Origin: Tamarix chinensis
Lineage: Eukaryota; Streptophyta; Magnoliopsida; Caryophyllales; Tamaricaceae
Length of the DNA: 64,000 nucleotides
Assembly: GCA_030549775.1 (NCBI GenBank)
Contig: CM060173.1
Location: forward strand, 69,398,867 to 69,462,866
Direction: 5' to 3'
Part shown: positions 35,613-48,330 of the stretch, piece by piece
How the letters are laid out: each line of letters opens with the position of its first letter
Numbering within the stretch: position 1 is the stretch's first letter
The notes under the pieces: generated by a model
What the model was told of the DNA's origin: nothing
What the model saw: the letters and a program-made list of their open reading frames with translations, nothing else
Databases searched by the model: none
Translations under genes and position numbers: made by a program

Positions 35613-36912
35613 TTTGGACTTAGCATGGAAGGTTGGGTTCTTTGCAAGATGAATTGCACTTTGGCTGTCACAATACAAGACATACCTCTTTTGATTAAAC
35701 CTCAACTCTTGAAAGAAATGCTTCATCCATAACAACTCCTTACATGCTTCCATTGTTGCAATGAACTTTGATTCAGTTGTAGATAATGCAACACATTTCT
35801 GTAGTCGTGATTACCAAGCAACAGCTCCCCTTGCAAAGGTGATCAAATAACCTGAAGTAGAATTTCTTGAATCAATATCACCAGCCATATCAGAATCAAA
35901 ATACCTAGCTAGCTCAGCTTTCCCATTTCTAAAACACAGTTTCATATTAGCAGAACCTCTAAGATATCTCATGATCCATTTCACAGCATTCTAATGCTCT
36001 TTGCCAGGATTAGAGAGAAATCTGCTGACTAAACCAACAGCATGAGCTAAATCTGGTCTTGTACAAACCATTGCATACATCAAGCTACCTACTGCCGAGG
36101 CATAAGGAACACTCACCATAGCGTTTTCCTCTTCGATGGTAGAAGGACATTGACTTGAACTCAACTTAAAATGCATATCAAGAGGGGTACTTACAGGCTT
36201 GACTTTGTCTATGTTGAAATGTTCAAGAACTTTCTGGATGTATGTCTCTTGAGATAACCAAAGCTTTCTTGTCTTCCTATCACGAGTGATTTGCATACAA
36301 AGTATTTGCTTAGTTGGCCCAAGCTCTTTCATTGCAAATACTTTCCTCATCTCTTGCTTCAACCGAGTGATTCTTTCCATATTCTTGCCAACAATGAGAA
36401 TATCATCAACATATAAAAAGCAAGATTATAAAATCATCATCAGTAAACCTTTTTATGAAAACACAATGATCAGAAGAAGTCTTCTTGTAGCCAAGATCCC
36501 CCATGAAAGACTCAAACTTTTGGTACCACTATCGAGGAGCTTACTTAAGGCTATATAAACTCTTCATCAATTTACACACATAATCTTCTTTACCTTTCAC
36601 CTTGAAACCCTCTGGTTGCTCCATGTAAATGTCTTCCTTGAGGTCACCATGAAGGAAGGCTGTCTTGATATCCATTTGTTTAATTTCCAAGTCAAGACTT
36701 GCAGCTAGCCCCAAGACTACTCTGATCGAAGACATCTTAACAACTGGTGCAAATATCTCATTGAAATCTATGCCTTTCTGTTGATTGCAACCCTTAACAA
36801 CCAATCTAGCCTTCGGTTGAGGCTTCTTAGTAGTCTCATCTATTTTTCATTTGTATATCCATCGATTCTTTAAAATTTTCTTATCCTTAGATAACTTGAC
36901 AAGGTTATATGT
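35613..36912 (-). pseudogene. Copia reverse transcriptase / RNase H, damaged
   Basis: In minus-strand order: RWIYK at the truncated start, KARLVVKGCNQQKGIDFNE, FAPVVKMSSIR, MDIKTAFLHGDLKEDIYMEQ, a frameshift just before YVDDILIVG, then LKQEMRKVFAMKELGPTKQI, SAVGSLMYAMVCTRPDLAHA, LVSRFLSNPGKEH, a stop, and RNase H with YCDSQSAIHLAKNP. Domain order and spelling are Copia. At least two stops and one shift inside conserved blocks make it inactive. Confidence 0.85.
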
Positions 36913-38439
36913 TTTTAATAATGGTTATACTGCAAGTCATTATCAAAACTAAAACAAAAAATATTCATATGCTTAGTTAATTTTTATATTAAAAAAAATG
37001 TCATTAAATTATGTTTTTTTTCTCCCACTTTACTTCAATTGGGACGATTCATAAATTATATTTTCTTCTCTCGGAGTCGAAGTAGTAAACAAATATTTTT
37101 GTCACGTTATATACAGTACTACTATGAGATTTGGCAAATCACCGCGTCATTAAACGACATAATTCTCATGGACTCGAAAGCGACGAATCACTGCTCAGCC
37201 TCTTGTCTTGTCTCCGCCGTTACCACTTTACCTATGTGATCTTACAGTCTACGGAAAAATAAAAAATAAAAATTGACACGGCTGTTTCGTAGACAAGGGA
37301 GCGGCGAACTGAGGATCGGACGATAACCAGGGAACGACGTACATACAGACTACAGAGAATTATTGCTCGTTGGTCTCACATTCGCCCTCTACGACTGATG
37401 AATGGCATGCCAGAAGACAAGCATATTGGCTGCTACAGCCAACTCATACAGTATGATATTGGTATTTTATTTCAGTCTGACGTCGATGATTTGATTAAAA
37501 AAAAAAGCTTTGCATTCATTGATAGTAGTAATTTGGCATCGACTTTGGATTGGCCTGGAGCTTCCCGGAAGGTCCACACGTCGAGTGGCTGTTTCCAAAA
37601 CACACTTTTTTGCTCTGGCTGGAGTTTTCCCTCCACTCAAACGTTGCTTTGCCTCTACGTCGTCAACGAAATCTTGAACATGCCCTCGACGAGTCACTAG
37701 GAGAACAGATTTATGGTCCACGTTATACATACGTCCATGCATATAATCCGCAATCGCATGACGAAGTTCGCCAGAGATGGGTCGATGGCGTGAGAAAGGT
37801 CGTTGTCACTCCTATAATATACAATTCCTAGCCTCCCTTCTTAAAATTATTTTCTTTGATATATAATTTTTTATCTAAAAAAGGTAAAGCATAATTTCTT
37901 CTGTCGTCTCATATGTACTTCTTGTTATGTTGTTAGTTGACCAAGAGTGTAATGGATTAAGGATATATTTATTATCTATTTAAAAATTGTATAGATTATT
38001 AAAAAGATCCTACTTTGATAATAGGAGAGTATAAAATTATGATTAAAAGCATATCAAAACACATTACAATAGAAAAAATAAATTAAATAAATGAAGATAC
38101 ATAACATATAATAAACCTTTAAGAAAAAAATGATGTTTAAATATGTGAGAACGTTCACCATGAATCAAAACTAATCTTATCTCTCTTTTTTTATTTTTTG
38201 ATAATTGAGGGAATGAATTACACAAAACAAAGAACTACATAACATAACCCCCTTTCATCCCTGACTCACAGAAAAACATATATATTATGTACCACCTCCT
38301 CAATTCTGTAAGGAAACTCATTTCTTCTATTCTTAATCTAAAAGCCAATTCTTATTTTCATGAGCATCATCATCTACCTTCTGCAAGCATGTTGATTATA
38401 AAACACAATCTTATTTCTGAATTATCATATAGTTTCCGT
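36913..38439. other. unassigned DNA including a GC-balanced stretch
   Basis: At 37040-37830 base composition and several open frames on both strands differ from the AT-rich surroundings, but no frame shows a domain I recognise. A G-box-like ACGTGG (minus, near 37721) and TGACGTCG (37479) are present, so it could be an old promoter or exon. The rest is AT-rich. Confidence 0.35.
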
Positions 38440-38745
38440 TATTGCAAATAAAGATGCTTGCCAAATTTCCCCCTCAGTCCTTTTCTTTTGTCTCCTAACC
38501 AAGCAATAGTGTTATCCTCAATAGATATTGGCATCATCCATGTGCATCCAAGCCAATCACAAATCTCATACCAAATCTTCCCTGTCATGGTATATTGCAG
38601 GAGAACATGGTTGATTGATTCTTACTCTAACTTGTAAAAAGGACATACTGCCTCCCTTAGATCTACTATTTGAAGACTAGATAGTATTTCTCTTGTGTTG
38701 AATTGCAAAACTAACCTTATCTTTATTAGATTTTAGACAAACATG
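38440..38745 (-). pseudogene. LINE reverse transcriptase, zf-RVT domain fragment
   Basis: The minus strand encodes FNTREILSSLQIVDLREAVC followed by PFYKLE, a stop, then ESINHVLLQ and GKIWYEICDWLG. This is the C-terminal zinc-binding segment of plant L1-type LINE polyproteins (C..C..E....H.....C.....W....WLG). One cysteine is replaced and one stop is present. No RT core or poly(A) tail was found. Confidence 0.65.
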
Positions 38746-39074
38746 TTGAGTGGGTTACTCTTTCAATACAAATTTACCTACCATAATACTTAAGCTTTTG
38801 TGTATATATTGTGAGAAGTCATGGACGTAATAATATATATAAGGAAAATTGTCCTTTGTGACTCTATCATGATTGCACATTCTCGCCTCTCACCTTACAC
38901 CCATGCAACTAATAACTAATTCTGAGAGCATGTTCCCTCTTACTTAAATTCTTCTTCTTTCGCTTTCCATGTTGTTATCCACCAATAACCACTCCATCAT
39001 CCACTGACTATTCATCAAGTCCTAGTCTTTAGCATTCACTCGCTATATCTTATCTATCAATTAATTGTATATTT
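38746..39074. other. unassigned AT-rich DNA
   Basis: No recognisable feature between the LINE fragment and a CACTA-type terminus. Confidence 0.35.
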
Positions 39075-39670
39075 CACTACCCCGGAAAGGGGTTTTAATA
39101 ATGGTTATTTTATAGTTTTAATAATGGTTTTCAACCGTTATTGAACTGCCCGTTATTAAATCTTTAATAATGGTTCATAACCGTCATAAAAAATATACAA
39201 AAGCCCGCCAATATGTGCATAAATTTCATATTTACTAACGATTTTAAAGTAAAAACTGTTGTTAAAAAAATGTTTTAATAACGGTTTTTTAATAGACCGT
39301 TGTTAAAAATAAGGTTTCAATAACGGTTTATAAGTAAAAATTGTTGTGGAAAACTAGGTATTAATAACGGTTATTACAAAAACCATTGTTAAAACATAAT
39401 CGAATTAGGGTTTCAGTCATCGATTATGCATTTATTAAACCCTAATACGTATTAAATGAGCATAAATTTGAGACTAAATGGATAGTTTTAATAATGGTTC
39501 TTATTAAGAACCGTTATTAAAAGTCTATCATCCAATTAGGGTTTCAAGGACTGATTATGCATTTATTAAACCCTAATACGTATTAATTGAGCATAAATTT
39601 GAGATTAAATACGTAGTTTTAATAACGATTCTTAATAAGAACATTTATTAAAGCTATAGGTTTTTTAATG
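39075..39670 (+). mobile_element. left end of a third CACTA-type element
   Basis: CACTACCCCGGAAAGGGG opens the segment, followed by many TTTTAATAATGGTT / AACCGTTATTAAAA subterminal motifs in both orientations. A ~130-bp unit containing CATTTATTAAACCCTAATACG is tandemly duplicated (about 39399-39528 and 39530-39655). No matching right terminus ending in GTAGTG was found, so the element is truncated or its far end has decayed. Confidence 0.6.
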
Positions 39671-39970
39671 ATTTTTCTATTTTGTTCCTACCCACATACA
39701 CAGTTGTATGTTCAAATAATTACCAAATCTATAATGCAAAACAATATCAATTCATACCAACTCTGCAATCACACCATAATTTCAATCAATCTATAACTGA
39801 TATGCATGTCTCAATACACCGACCATACTTAGGAATCTAAATTAGTAGGCATACCACAACTTGGTAGCTCTACACCCCAAAGTAAAAAGTTCAGAGATCT
39901 AGGCTTGAAGACCGAAAGATGTAGATGAAATACAAACTTGAAAATGCATGTAGAATATATAGATCGCTAC

Positions 39971-40262
39971 CTAATACCGAATGAATGAGTACATGTGCTT
40001 GGCCCATTGGTCTCTAACTTCATCAATTTCATCAACATTATATTGCTGGCCTCGTGCATAGTCATCGGTGAAAAACTACATCGCCCATATTTCAATTAAT
40101 ATACAGTTAGCCATTAGGTCAAAAATATATATGTCATGATTCATTAATAGAAAAAATATGAAAAAGCAAACATACATGGCTTGGATCTATGTTGACCGAT
40201 CTATTCTGGACTATAAGATCCATTGCTCTACATACATAGTATCCACAATCATAGTCATTTTG
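39971..40262 (-). pseudogene. ULP1-type (C48) protease C-terminal fragment carried by the CACTA element
   Basis: Two exon-like blocks (40176-40262 and 39971-40075, GT-AG intron between) encode QNDYDCGYYVCRAMDLIV and, after the intron, DEIDEVRDQWAKHMYSFIRY with a stop. This is the end of a SUMO-protease-like domain: the catalytic Cys lies in Q..YDCGYY, followed by the closing helix. Plant CACTA and MULE elements often carry such ULP1-like genes. The segment with the catalytic His and Asp was not recognised upstream, so only a fragment is claimed. Confidence 0.62.
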
Positions 40263-41325
40263 CTATAAAATTTTAAAATTTAAATTATGGGATATTATAG
40301 TATACTTTTACAAAGATGACTAACTATGTATTCTTTATTGTTTTGTTTGATATGTTTTTGATTAATCCAATCCACACGTAATATTCATTGATCGATAACA
40401 TCCAAATGTGGAAGCATGTCACTCTTCAATAGTCTTTCTTTGGATATGTAACATAAGTGGTCATGCCAAAAATATATTGAATTTTCATTTCGCCTTGTAT
40501 AGTTGGTTCCAAATAATTTATCAAATAACCTAAGTTCTTTGAAAAGCCAATAAAATCCCAAAGGAAAATTGCATTTGGTGGCCCTTTTTTAGTCTGCAAC
40601 CATAAAAGTTTTGGTGTATGGTCATAAGTAAGAAAACTAAATAATAAAAATATTATTATGCTATATATCTTTATTTTATCTCCATTTCTTTACCCATTCT
40701 CACTCTTTTTTAAAGGAAAATTATCTAAAATTAGGGTTGTTTATATTATCTAATATTTGATCCAATTCTAAAAATCAAATAACCAATCCGATAAATAAAA
40801 TATCAAATAAATCGAATATTATATCATTAATTTTTTGTATAAAATATTATCCTCAATAAATCAGTTACTTGGCATAAAAAAATTATATCATTAATTTTTT
40901 TATAAAATAAATAAAGTTATTTTTAAAAAGTCAAAGTCTATTTTCTATTTTTATCCTCAATTTTTTATAATTATATATGTATTAAATGCTTTACTAAATA
41001 GTGTAAGTATAACTTTAAGAATACTTTTTATTACTTTGCTAAAAAGTGTGTAAATTAACAAAATGACTACTTTTATTTAATTATATATAGGAAGTGAGTA
41101 ATACAATCATTTATTTGCTAACCTCTAATATAATTTATTATCTACTAATTATAAAATAAGGTCCAAATCTTACATTATTGTCTCCTGGTCATGTTGAATG
41201 TAATATTTTGAGTCGGACTAAGTTCGATTGTGTTTGAAGCCTTCTCGTATAAGATCTCACACTTAGTGCTCTATAAATTCTAGCTTATATTCCTCTAGTG
41301 AAAAATGCATTTCCCTTAGATGTAA
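40263..41325. other. unassigned DNA next to the ULP1-like fragment
   Basis: A minus-strand stretch at 40420-40600 has an open frame after an acceptor-like GTTGCAG and might be an earlier exon of the same captured gene, but no motif is recognisable. The remainder is AT-rich. Confidence 0.35.
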
Positions 41326-41328
41326 CTA

Positions 41329-42596
41329 GGTCTGTTTGTTTTATGGAAAAAAGTGAGGAAAGGGAAAAAAATTGACGGAAAATGATTTCAATGTGTTTGG
41401 TTATCTAAAAAATTAAAAAGAAAGAAAAATGCTAATGAAACTTAAGCATGCTAATTTTTGTTATGATTAGCAAGGGAAAGAAATGAGTAAGCAAGGAAAC
41501 TAGGTCAAGGAGAAGTTTTTCTTCAACCTCCCTCCTGACTCTCAGACTCTGACCTCCATCGTCCTCTGCTTCATGCTCCATCATCGACGATTTCATTCTC
41601 CATCGAAGGCTTCGTTCTACTCCATCATTGTCGACTGCTCCACTACCATCGATCTTTTCTTCCTCCATCAACTGCTCCACATCCATCGGCCTTTTCTTCC
41701 TCCATCGAACATGTATTCCATCTCCTTGATCTGAGCTTTTCTCTTTCGTCTTTGGTTCTCCATCAACTCGTATTACATCTCCTTAATCCCATTTAGCTTC
41801 CTCCAACCATGGCTCCTCCCAAGCTCAACATTCACATCGGTGGGCAATATGGTTCTAGCTCTAAGCTCTTGATTAGCAGGCCGTCTCAATCAAGTTGTAA
41901 CCTACTAGATCGATTTGAATAGGTAAATTTTACACCCTATTTTGATTACACATAGTAGGCCTCAATTTTGGTTGTGCAATATTATTTTCTTCTGTTCTAT
42001 TCATTTTATAGTAGGGTGTATATAACAAACAAGTTCTATATTTAAGGTGGTTAATAATCCCTAACATATTTCCTTATTTACTCCCATCTACTTGTGGGTA
42101 TTCAAATTTATTGTGATAATATTAGTGTGGCAACATGTTATGGGTTGTTGTCTTTAATTTATGCTTTGAGGCAGCTATGACCAATACTGTGATAATATTA
42201 GTCTTCAATGTTTCAAAATGGGATTCACATGAATTGCTTGTAGTTATCTTTAATGTTGGCATCTTTGGTGTTGAGTGTATGTTGGCAATTACGTTATGCT
42301 TAATCAAATGACAAGGGAGGGGAGGGGAGGAGGAACTAAAAAGAAGAAAAAAGATTAGGTTATGCAGCAACTTCTTGGATGTCATTGAGTGCATAGTTGA
42401 AAGGAGTAGATAAATAATATGCATAAGAAGAAAAAAGTAGATGAAAGGATCTAGCTAATGCGTGGAGTATGGATCTCAATCATTATCTTGACCAACAATA
42501 ATCTACACAAGATGTCTGAAAGATTTTGGTCTCTACTTTTCTAGATATATTCAATGGTATTGAGGTCATTACCGAATGAACCAGAAATAACCCATA
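41329..42596 (+). other. 5' region of the Harbinger-like element
   Basis: It is mostly non-coding. A pyrimidine-rich run of CTCCATC-type repeats (41550-41720) could be a transcript leader. No domain recognised. Confidence 0.4.
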
Positions 42597-42604
42597 TCTG
42601 TGAT

Positions 42605-44349
42605 CAGTGGCGGAGCCAAAGCTTCCGCATGGTATCCTAGGACACCACGGAGCCCTGGCTGGAATATAAAAAGTTTACTTGATTTTTAGTTATTAAATAT
42701 ATATATAATACGTATGGGACACAATAGCAAACGACTGAAATGGATGATTGGTTAGGTAGACGGGTTCCCGCGTGGTGAAGCCCGTAGATCACAGGATCAA
42801 GTCCCGTGGTCGTTTTATTTTGAATTTTTTTCACATCATCGAAACGATGTCGTTTTGATGATTTTCCCCCTCCCAAACCCTTACCTCCTCTTCGACTTCG
42901 ACCGTTGCTGCTGCTGCTGCTTCCTGCTTGAGTTTTGACTTGTTTCTTCGAGACTTCGACCCTCTAGTCTCCGCCTCTCGTCTCGAGTCTCTTTGTCTCT
43001 CAATGTCCAGTGGTGAAGAAGAGTGAAGATGCACCACACACGCCGCTTGGAGACAGATAACACACATTGCTTGCCGGAGGCCCAGAGCACGTTGTTGCTG
43101 CCTGTATCGTGCCGCCTGCCTTCTCCAGTGCACGGTGCGTGTGCGCCTAAGTAGTTGCTTCGCGCCTCCGCCACTGCGCCTGCCGCTGCTTGCCGACGGC
43201 GGCCACCAGAGCCAAGAAGGAAGAGCCGAAGAGCAGAAGCTGCCAATTCTGCTCTACCACCGCCGGCTGTCTATTACTTTTCCCTACCTTCAATTTCAAA
43301 TCTTCAACCGAGGTTACCAAGCTAATAGCCACCACAGTCCACACAACTAAGGTAAAATTTAGTTTGTTAAATTACTTATCAAGTTATCATAAATTATTTA
43401 TGTTAAATTAGAATACAATTAATTTGTTTATATTTATTGTATTAATTGATTATATTTTTTAGTTTATAGAAATTTTAATTTATCTTATTAATGTAGAAAT
43501 TAGAAATTGGCTTATTAATTAGGTAGAAATTAAAATTAGTTTGTAGAAATCAAATTTTTTAGATTTATAGATTGAAGTGTTTAATTTATTAGTTACTTTT
43601 TGAATTAGTTTATTCTTAAATTATTTATCATAACTTTATAAATTTATGAAATTAGAATGCAGTTAATTTGTTTATATTTATTGTATTAATTGCTTATATT
43701 TTTTAGTTTATAGAAATTCTAATTTATCTTATTAATGTAGAAAATAAAAATTGACTTATTAATTAGGTAGAAATTAAAATTTGTTTGTAGAAATCAAAAT
43801 TTTTAGATTTTTAGATTGAATTGTTTAATTTATTAGTTAGTTTTTGAATTAGTTCGTTATAAAATTATATTATCAATTAAGTTTTAATAAATTCCTTATT
43901 TAATTCATTAAATTGTTTGATAAGTGATTCTAGTAAATAAATTGATTAGTGATTCTAAATATTTGATATTGTTATTATTAAATATGGATATTTCCTTTAT
44001 CATTTTTATAATATTTTTATTGTTTGACAAGTCATTTGAGTTTTAATTGAAAGACACAAAATCAAGCTAATTATTTTAGTCACTAAATTGTATGAAATAA
44101 ATTACCCCGATTATCTATAATTTTTTAAGATCAAGGTATAAAATTTAATGAGAAATCGGTAAGTGAATATATTCTTATGATAATTGCAAATAAATTTGTA
44201 TTTGATGTCATTTGCAATAAAACTTATAGCTAATATAAAAAATTTTTAAAAAAAATATTGAAAAAAATATGTATTAATTTTGTATGTTTATACGTGACAT
44301 TACGGATTTACGGGGACACCATGGGATTGAAAATCTAGCTCCGCCACTG
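42605..44349. mobile_element. hAT-type element (1745 bp) with 8-bp TSD
   Basis: It starts CAGTGGCGGAGCCA and ends TAGCTCCGCCACTG, an almost perfect inverted repeat, with perfect 8-bp duplications tctgtgat (42597-42604 and 44350-44357). No transposase is encoded. A GC-rich block (42845-43260) has long low-complexity frames on both strands that I do not take as genes. A tRNA-like stretch near 42735-42815 and a 248-bp direct repeat (43368-43860) lie inside. Confidence 0.85.
43368..43860. repeat. tandem direct repeat inside the hAT element (two ~248-bp units)
   Basis: Both units share TTAATTTGTTTATATTTATT, TTTTTTAGTTTATAGAAATT and TTATTAATTAGGTAGAAATT with a few substitutions. The duplication is older than the insertion of CACTA or Copia elements nearby, judging by its divergence. 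Confidence 0.85.
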
Positions 44350-44357
44350 TCTGTGAT

Positions 44358-47300
44358 AAGCTAAAGTCATATCCTCCTATCACCTTTAGGTTCCATACAT
44401 TTATATTGGATTTTTTTTTGCATAAATATGCCTTCCATTTACAAATGCAATTGCATGCTATAATTAATTTGGGACTAAATGAGTCTCCGACATATCTTCT
44501 ATATGGCCGAAAAATATTATATTAGAAAAATTGTTGGTGTAAATTATAGTATATACTTTAGTAACATAAGGCTATACTAGATATTAATCTATGATGTACC
44601 TATATGATTTTGGTTGTACGGTATTTTTTGAGTTGAGGGCGAGTTGATTAGGTGATTCATTTTGTTAAGCTTTGATTACAAATAGGCAAATGAAGCACGT
44701 TGAATGATGGATGAGGGTGTAATACACATATATTGAAGTTGTAAATACATTAAGTAGGAATATGTAATTAGAGACATTTTCAAAATACTTCTTTGGAGAA
44801 TGCAATTCAGTATGATAATATGGGTTTGTTTTGTTGAATATTTCAATCTCTAATGGCCATTTTTAATGCTATAATATCAAAACTTATATTATTTTAAAAA
44901 AGATTTATTGTTAATAATAAAAAAATTTGGCCTTTGTTTGGGCATAATTGCTGCTACGACTCTTCTTCAAACTCAGGTACCTTTGGGCACAATTACAGCT
45001 AGCTTTCAACTGCCTTTGTTTTGTCTTCTCGGTTACCTTGTTTAGTCCGTGTCACCATCTTCATGCTTCTCATTGTCATTATTTTGATTTCCACTATAAG
45101 AGCAGTCATTGCTATCCAGCAATCCAGGATTCAACTTACAATGAACATCCAAGATGAATATATTCTGATGATTAGTCATAGATCTAGGGTGCACTGTTTT
45201 TTAACCTATTTTCCTATGGCAATGGTAAGAGAGCTAGATTGGGGGATGGGAAAATATAGTTGGAGCAGTTCCCTTTTCATGCCTAAATCCTTGTGGTTTC
45301 CACTTCATCCCACAACTTGCAAAAGGGCTTTCTATCTCTGAAAATTGAGCGCTTTCATTATCTTCCGTAATAGTAGTAATACTAGTGCCATGTTTTCTAG
45401 TCTTATCTCCGTTTCCATGTGACAAATCAAGTTAGTCCCTCAATAGTAAGCTCTATACTAACTTATGGGGAACGAGAGCCCAATTCCGGATCCTAATGTG
45501 CATGCGAGTGAGTTGTGATCATGTGTTGTTGCCCTCAATCTCTGTTGCTGCCCACTCATCAGTGTTATTGCTTCTAATATAGCAAAGCTGATTTCCATTA
45601 ATCGCTAGCCTCAGCGGTGTATGCGAAAGATACTTCATAAAATCAGCAGCGGTGTATGAGAACGTGTCATAATAAATTGTTTCCCAACTATAACGTCTGA
45701 TTAATAAAAAAAATAAAATTAATGGATCGTAGAATTTCAAACCACCAATTACGTTGAGCTGGGTGGACCGCACACTATTTTTCCCATGTTTTGGCCTTTC
45801 TATCCAGCGTATGTATATCAGTATATGTCCACCGCCTGGCCATCATTGAAACAAATATCAGGAAAACTTATCAGATTTTGAGTTTGATGTTTACTATAAT
45901 AGATGCGACATAAATTTTTTATTTTTTTTTGCTTAAGATAAGATAGATGCAATCTGTTTTTTAGCGAATAAGTGAGCAGCATAAATCGTGGTCCTAATCC
46001 GTCACCGTTCTTCACTTCACTGAGAATTAGGAAGCTTTCTGTATCTTCACTTCTGGCCCTTTTAGACAGAACAACTCTGGAACTGAAATAATTTGTAGAG
46101 CATTTTTCATGGTTGCACTTGCACCATACCAAGCACTACAGCGAGCATGGTGAACATTATCTGATTTACTTTTTCGGTTCATAGGAGCCGACAAATACAA
46201 TCCATCATATAACTTTGACCATTTATTACTATATATTAACAGATTATATGACCTTTAATTACTTCTATGTATACAGCGGTGTATGAATATATAAAGGGAG
46301 AATCAATAATTCGAACCTAAAACCAGTACTTAGAATTTTAACCTTAACTATTTGACTATCACCCATCGGCCGGCGATCTTATCCGATATCCTATACGACG
46401 ACCAAATACATGGTGGAGTGAAGGGTATGCCGCCCTGAAATTTCTTCAAGGGATTATTCAATTTTGACTTCAATCCAATCTTAAACTTTAATCTACTACT
46501 CTTGGTAGGCACTTGGAAAAAAAATTATTGAATTTGTGTGAAATTTAAGGAGGAAAAGTTTGCCTGAAAGCTTGCAAGGAAATTACTGTAGTCCTAATGT
46601 ATGAAAGTTTGCTTTTGAATAATTGAGATTACGTACCATTATTAGTACATTGATAAATCAAGAGGTTCAATTGGCCTCTTGAATATGATTATAAATGTTA
46701 AGAAGTGACATCGATCCCTTATATATTGAGGTCTAACCTTTGGATTTGAGGCAGTTTTTAGAGTTTGACTTTATAGTATTTTTAATAAGTTTTGCTGATA
46801 TTATTGTGGTACATTTATCCCATATAAAATGTTATATTATCTTTTGATGAGTTTTCTTTATTTTTAATGTATTAAGGTTGCTAGTGAGGAATTAAATCCT
46901 AGGTCAAGATCAGGGTTTCAACATTGGAGAAATCTACCAACAATCCATTATGTTGATACAAATGATAGAATCCAAAGAAAATAGTGAAGTATCCTTTTCT
47001 TAAGATTTGCTACACAATTTAGCTACAAACATATATTATGTTAATACTAGGATATTAAGAGGGTGATCAATGTGGAATGATAGCACTTCCACCACCATCC
47101 CCACCACAAACACTACTTTTTTCTCCATTTTTGTTTTCATAATGGGCATGTGTGGTTAACTTTCTTAACCCTTTTTTTTACCTCTTGATCATGTTATATT
47201 AGACTAACTCGGTTGAGGAGTAGGACAAATTAAGAAGATGGGGCAGCAGCATGTGTGGTCACATATGGAGCATATGCTGCTAGTTTATTATCTAATGTTT

Positions 47301-47379
47301 GTCCTAATAATTATATTGATAGGGATTTTATTTTCAATTGGGAGATTATAAGAGACAAGATTTTTTAGATTGACTTACA
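44358..47379. other. unassigned interior of the Harbinger-like element
   Basis: Three kilobases without a recognised domain. Short frames at 45021-45341 (plus) and 45818-46132 (minus) are open but match nothing I know. May contain further decayed insertions. Confidence 0.35.
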
Positions 47380-48330
47380 TTAGAAAAAGACGATGATTGC
47401 CGTAACCAGTTGAGGATGGAAAATGAGGCTTTTGCTAGACTTGTATTAATATTGAGGGATTTTGGGAGACTGAGTGATACTCATTCTGACTATGTAGAAG
47501 AGAGAGTAGCCATGTTTATTAATATTATAGGTCATAATAAGATAAATTAGTTGGTAAAATTAGACTTCTGACAGTCCGGTGAAATAGTAAGTCGATATTT
47601 CCATCAATTGTTAAATGCTATCATTTTTTTAAAGGACGTCTTTTTGCAACAACCTAATGAATCTTACGGTCCTCTTGAAATATCAAGTAGCTTAAAATTT
47701 CAGCCATATTTTAAGGTAAATTTTATAATGTTATAAAATAAATCACTAAGTACATATTACAACTTGATTTTTTTAATAAAAATTGCTGGCATTTTGACAT
47801 AGGATTGTATTAGAGCAATTAGTGGATCATACTTTCATGTGAAAGTACCAAATAATACGGTACAAAGATATCATGGCAGAAAGGATTTTCTGACCCAAAA
47901 TATGATAGCTGCTTGCTCTTTTAACTTGAAGTTTTTTTATGTATTGTTGGGATAGGAACGATCGGCATCTGATTCAATGATACTAAATAATGCTTTATCT
48001 AGAGACAGACAAATTGGTAGTGCCATCGGGTAAATTTTATTTAGGTGATGTAGGCTTTCAATTGAAGACTAGATTTATTACACCATATCATGATACTCGA
48101 TACCATTTCAAGGAAAATAGTATTCAATGTCCTCAAAATGCAAGGGAGCTTTTCAATCTAAGGCATGCTTCCTTAAGAAACGTTATTTAGTGCTCTGAAG
48201 AAATGCTTTCTAATATTAGGAAGTGTGATGTAGGAGCAAACACTCAAGAGTTGGCTTTCATAATTATTGAGCAAATTATTATTCATTTGGAAAGTGTCTC
48301 CTATAAATTTGAAGGCCAACAGATGGTTAC
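47380..48330 (+). pseudogene. PIF/Harbinger (HARBI1-like, DDE_Tnp_4) transposase, broken
   Basis: Across frames the plus strand shows NQLRMENEAFARLVLILRDF, YVEERVAMFINIIGHNK, SGEIVSRYFHQLLNAI, an intron-like gap (about 47716-47801), DCIRAISGSYFHVKVPN with the first Asp region, FLTQNMIAACSFNLKFFYVL, then after a frameshift LVVPSGKFYLGDVGFQL (second Asp region) and NARELFNLRHASLRNVI (third catalytic region). This is the order of plant PIF transposases. At least three stops or shifts make it inactive. Confidence 0.8.

Larger units (their letters stand above)
24073..36912 (-). mobile_element. degenerate Copia element, 5'-truncated and split by a CACTA transposon
   Basis: On the minus strand, reverse transcriptase (from 36912), RNase H (to 35613, resuming 24992), a polypurine tract and a 3' LTR can be followed. 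The 10.6-kb CACTA lies between codons of RNase H. Gag, protease, integrase and the 5' LTR are absent; truncation falls at the start of RT near 36912. Several stops and shifts mark it as old and inactive. Confidence 0.82.

Noticed and set aside
36900..36935. TTTTTAATAATGGTTAT at the Copia truncation point as a CACTA end
   Set aside because: One short match to the subterminal motif at 39075 onwards, with no CACTA terminus or TSD.
42735..42815. A real tRNA gene
   Set aside because: Boxes are imperfect and no acceptor stem pairs; kept only as a low-rank observation.
42831..43246. 100- and 121-codon minus-strand frames in the hAT element
   Set aside because: Ala/Arg/Gln-rich low-complexity frames without transposase motifs, in a GC-rich leader-like block.
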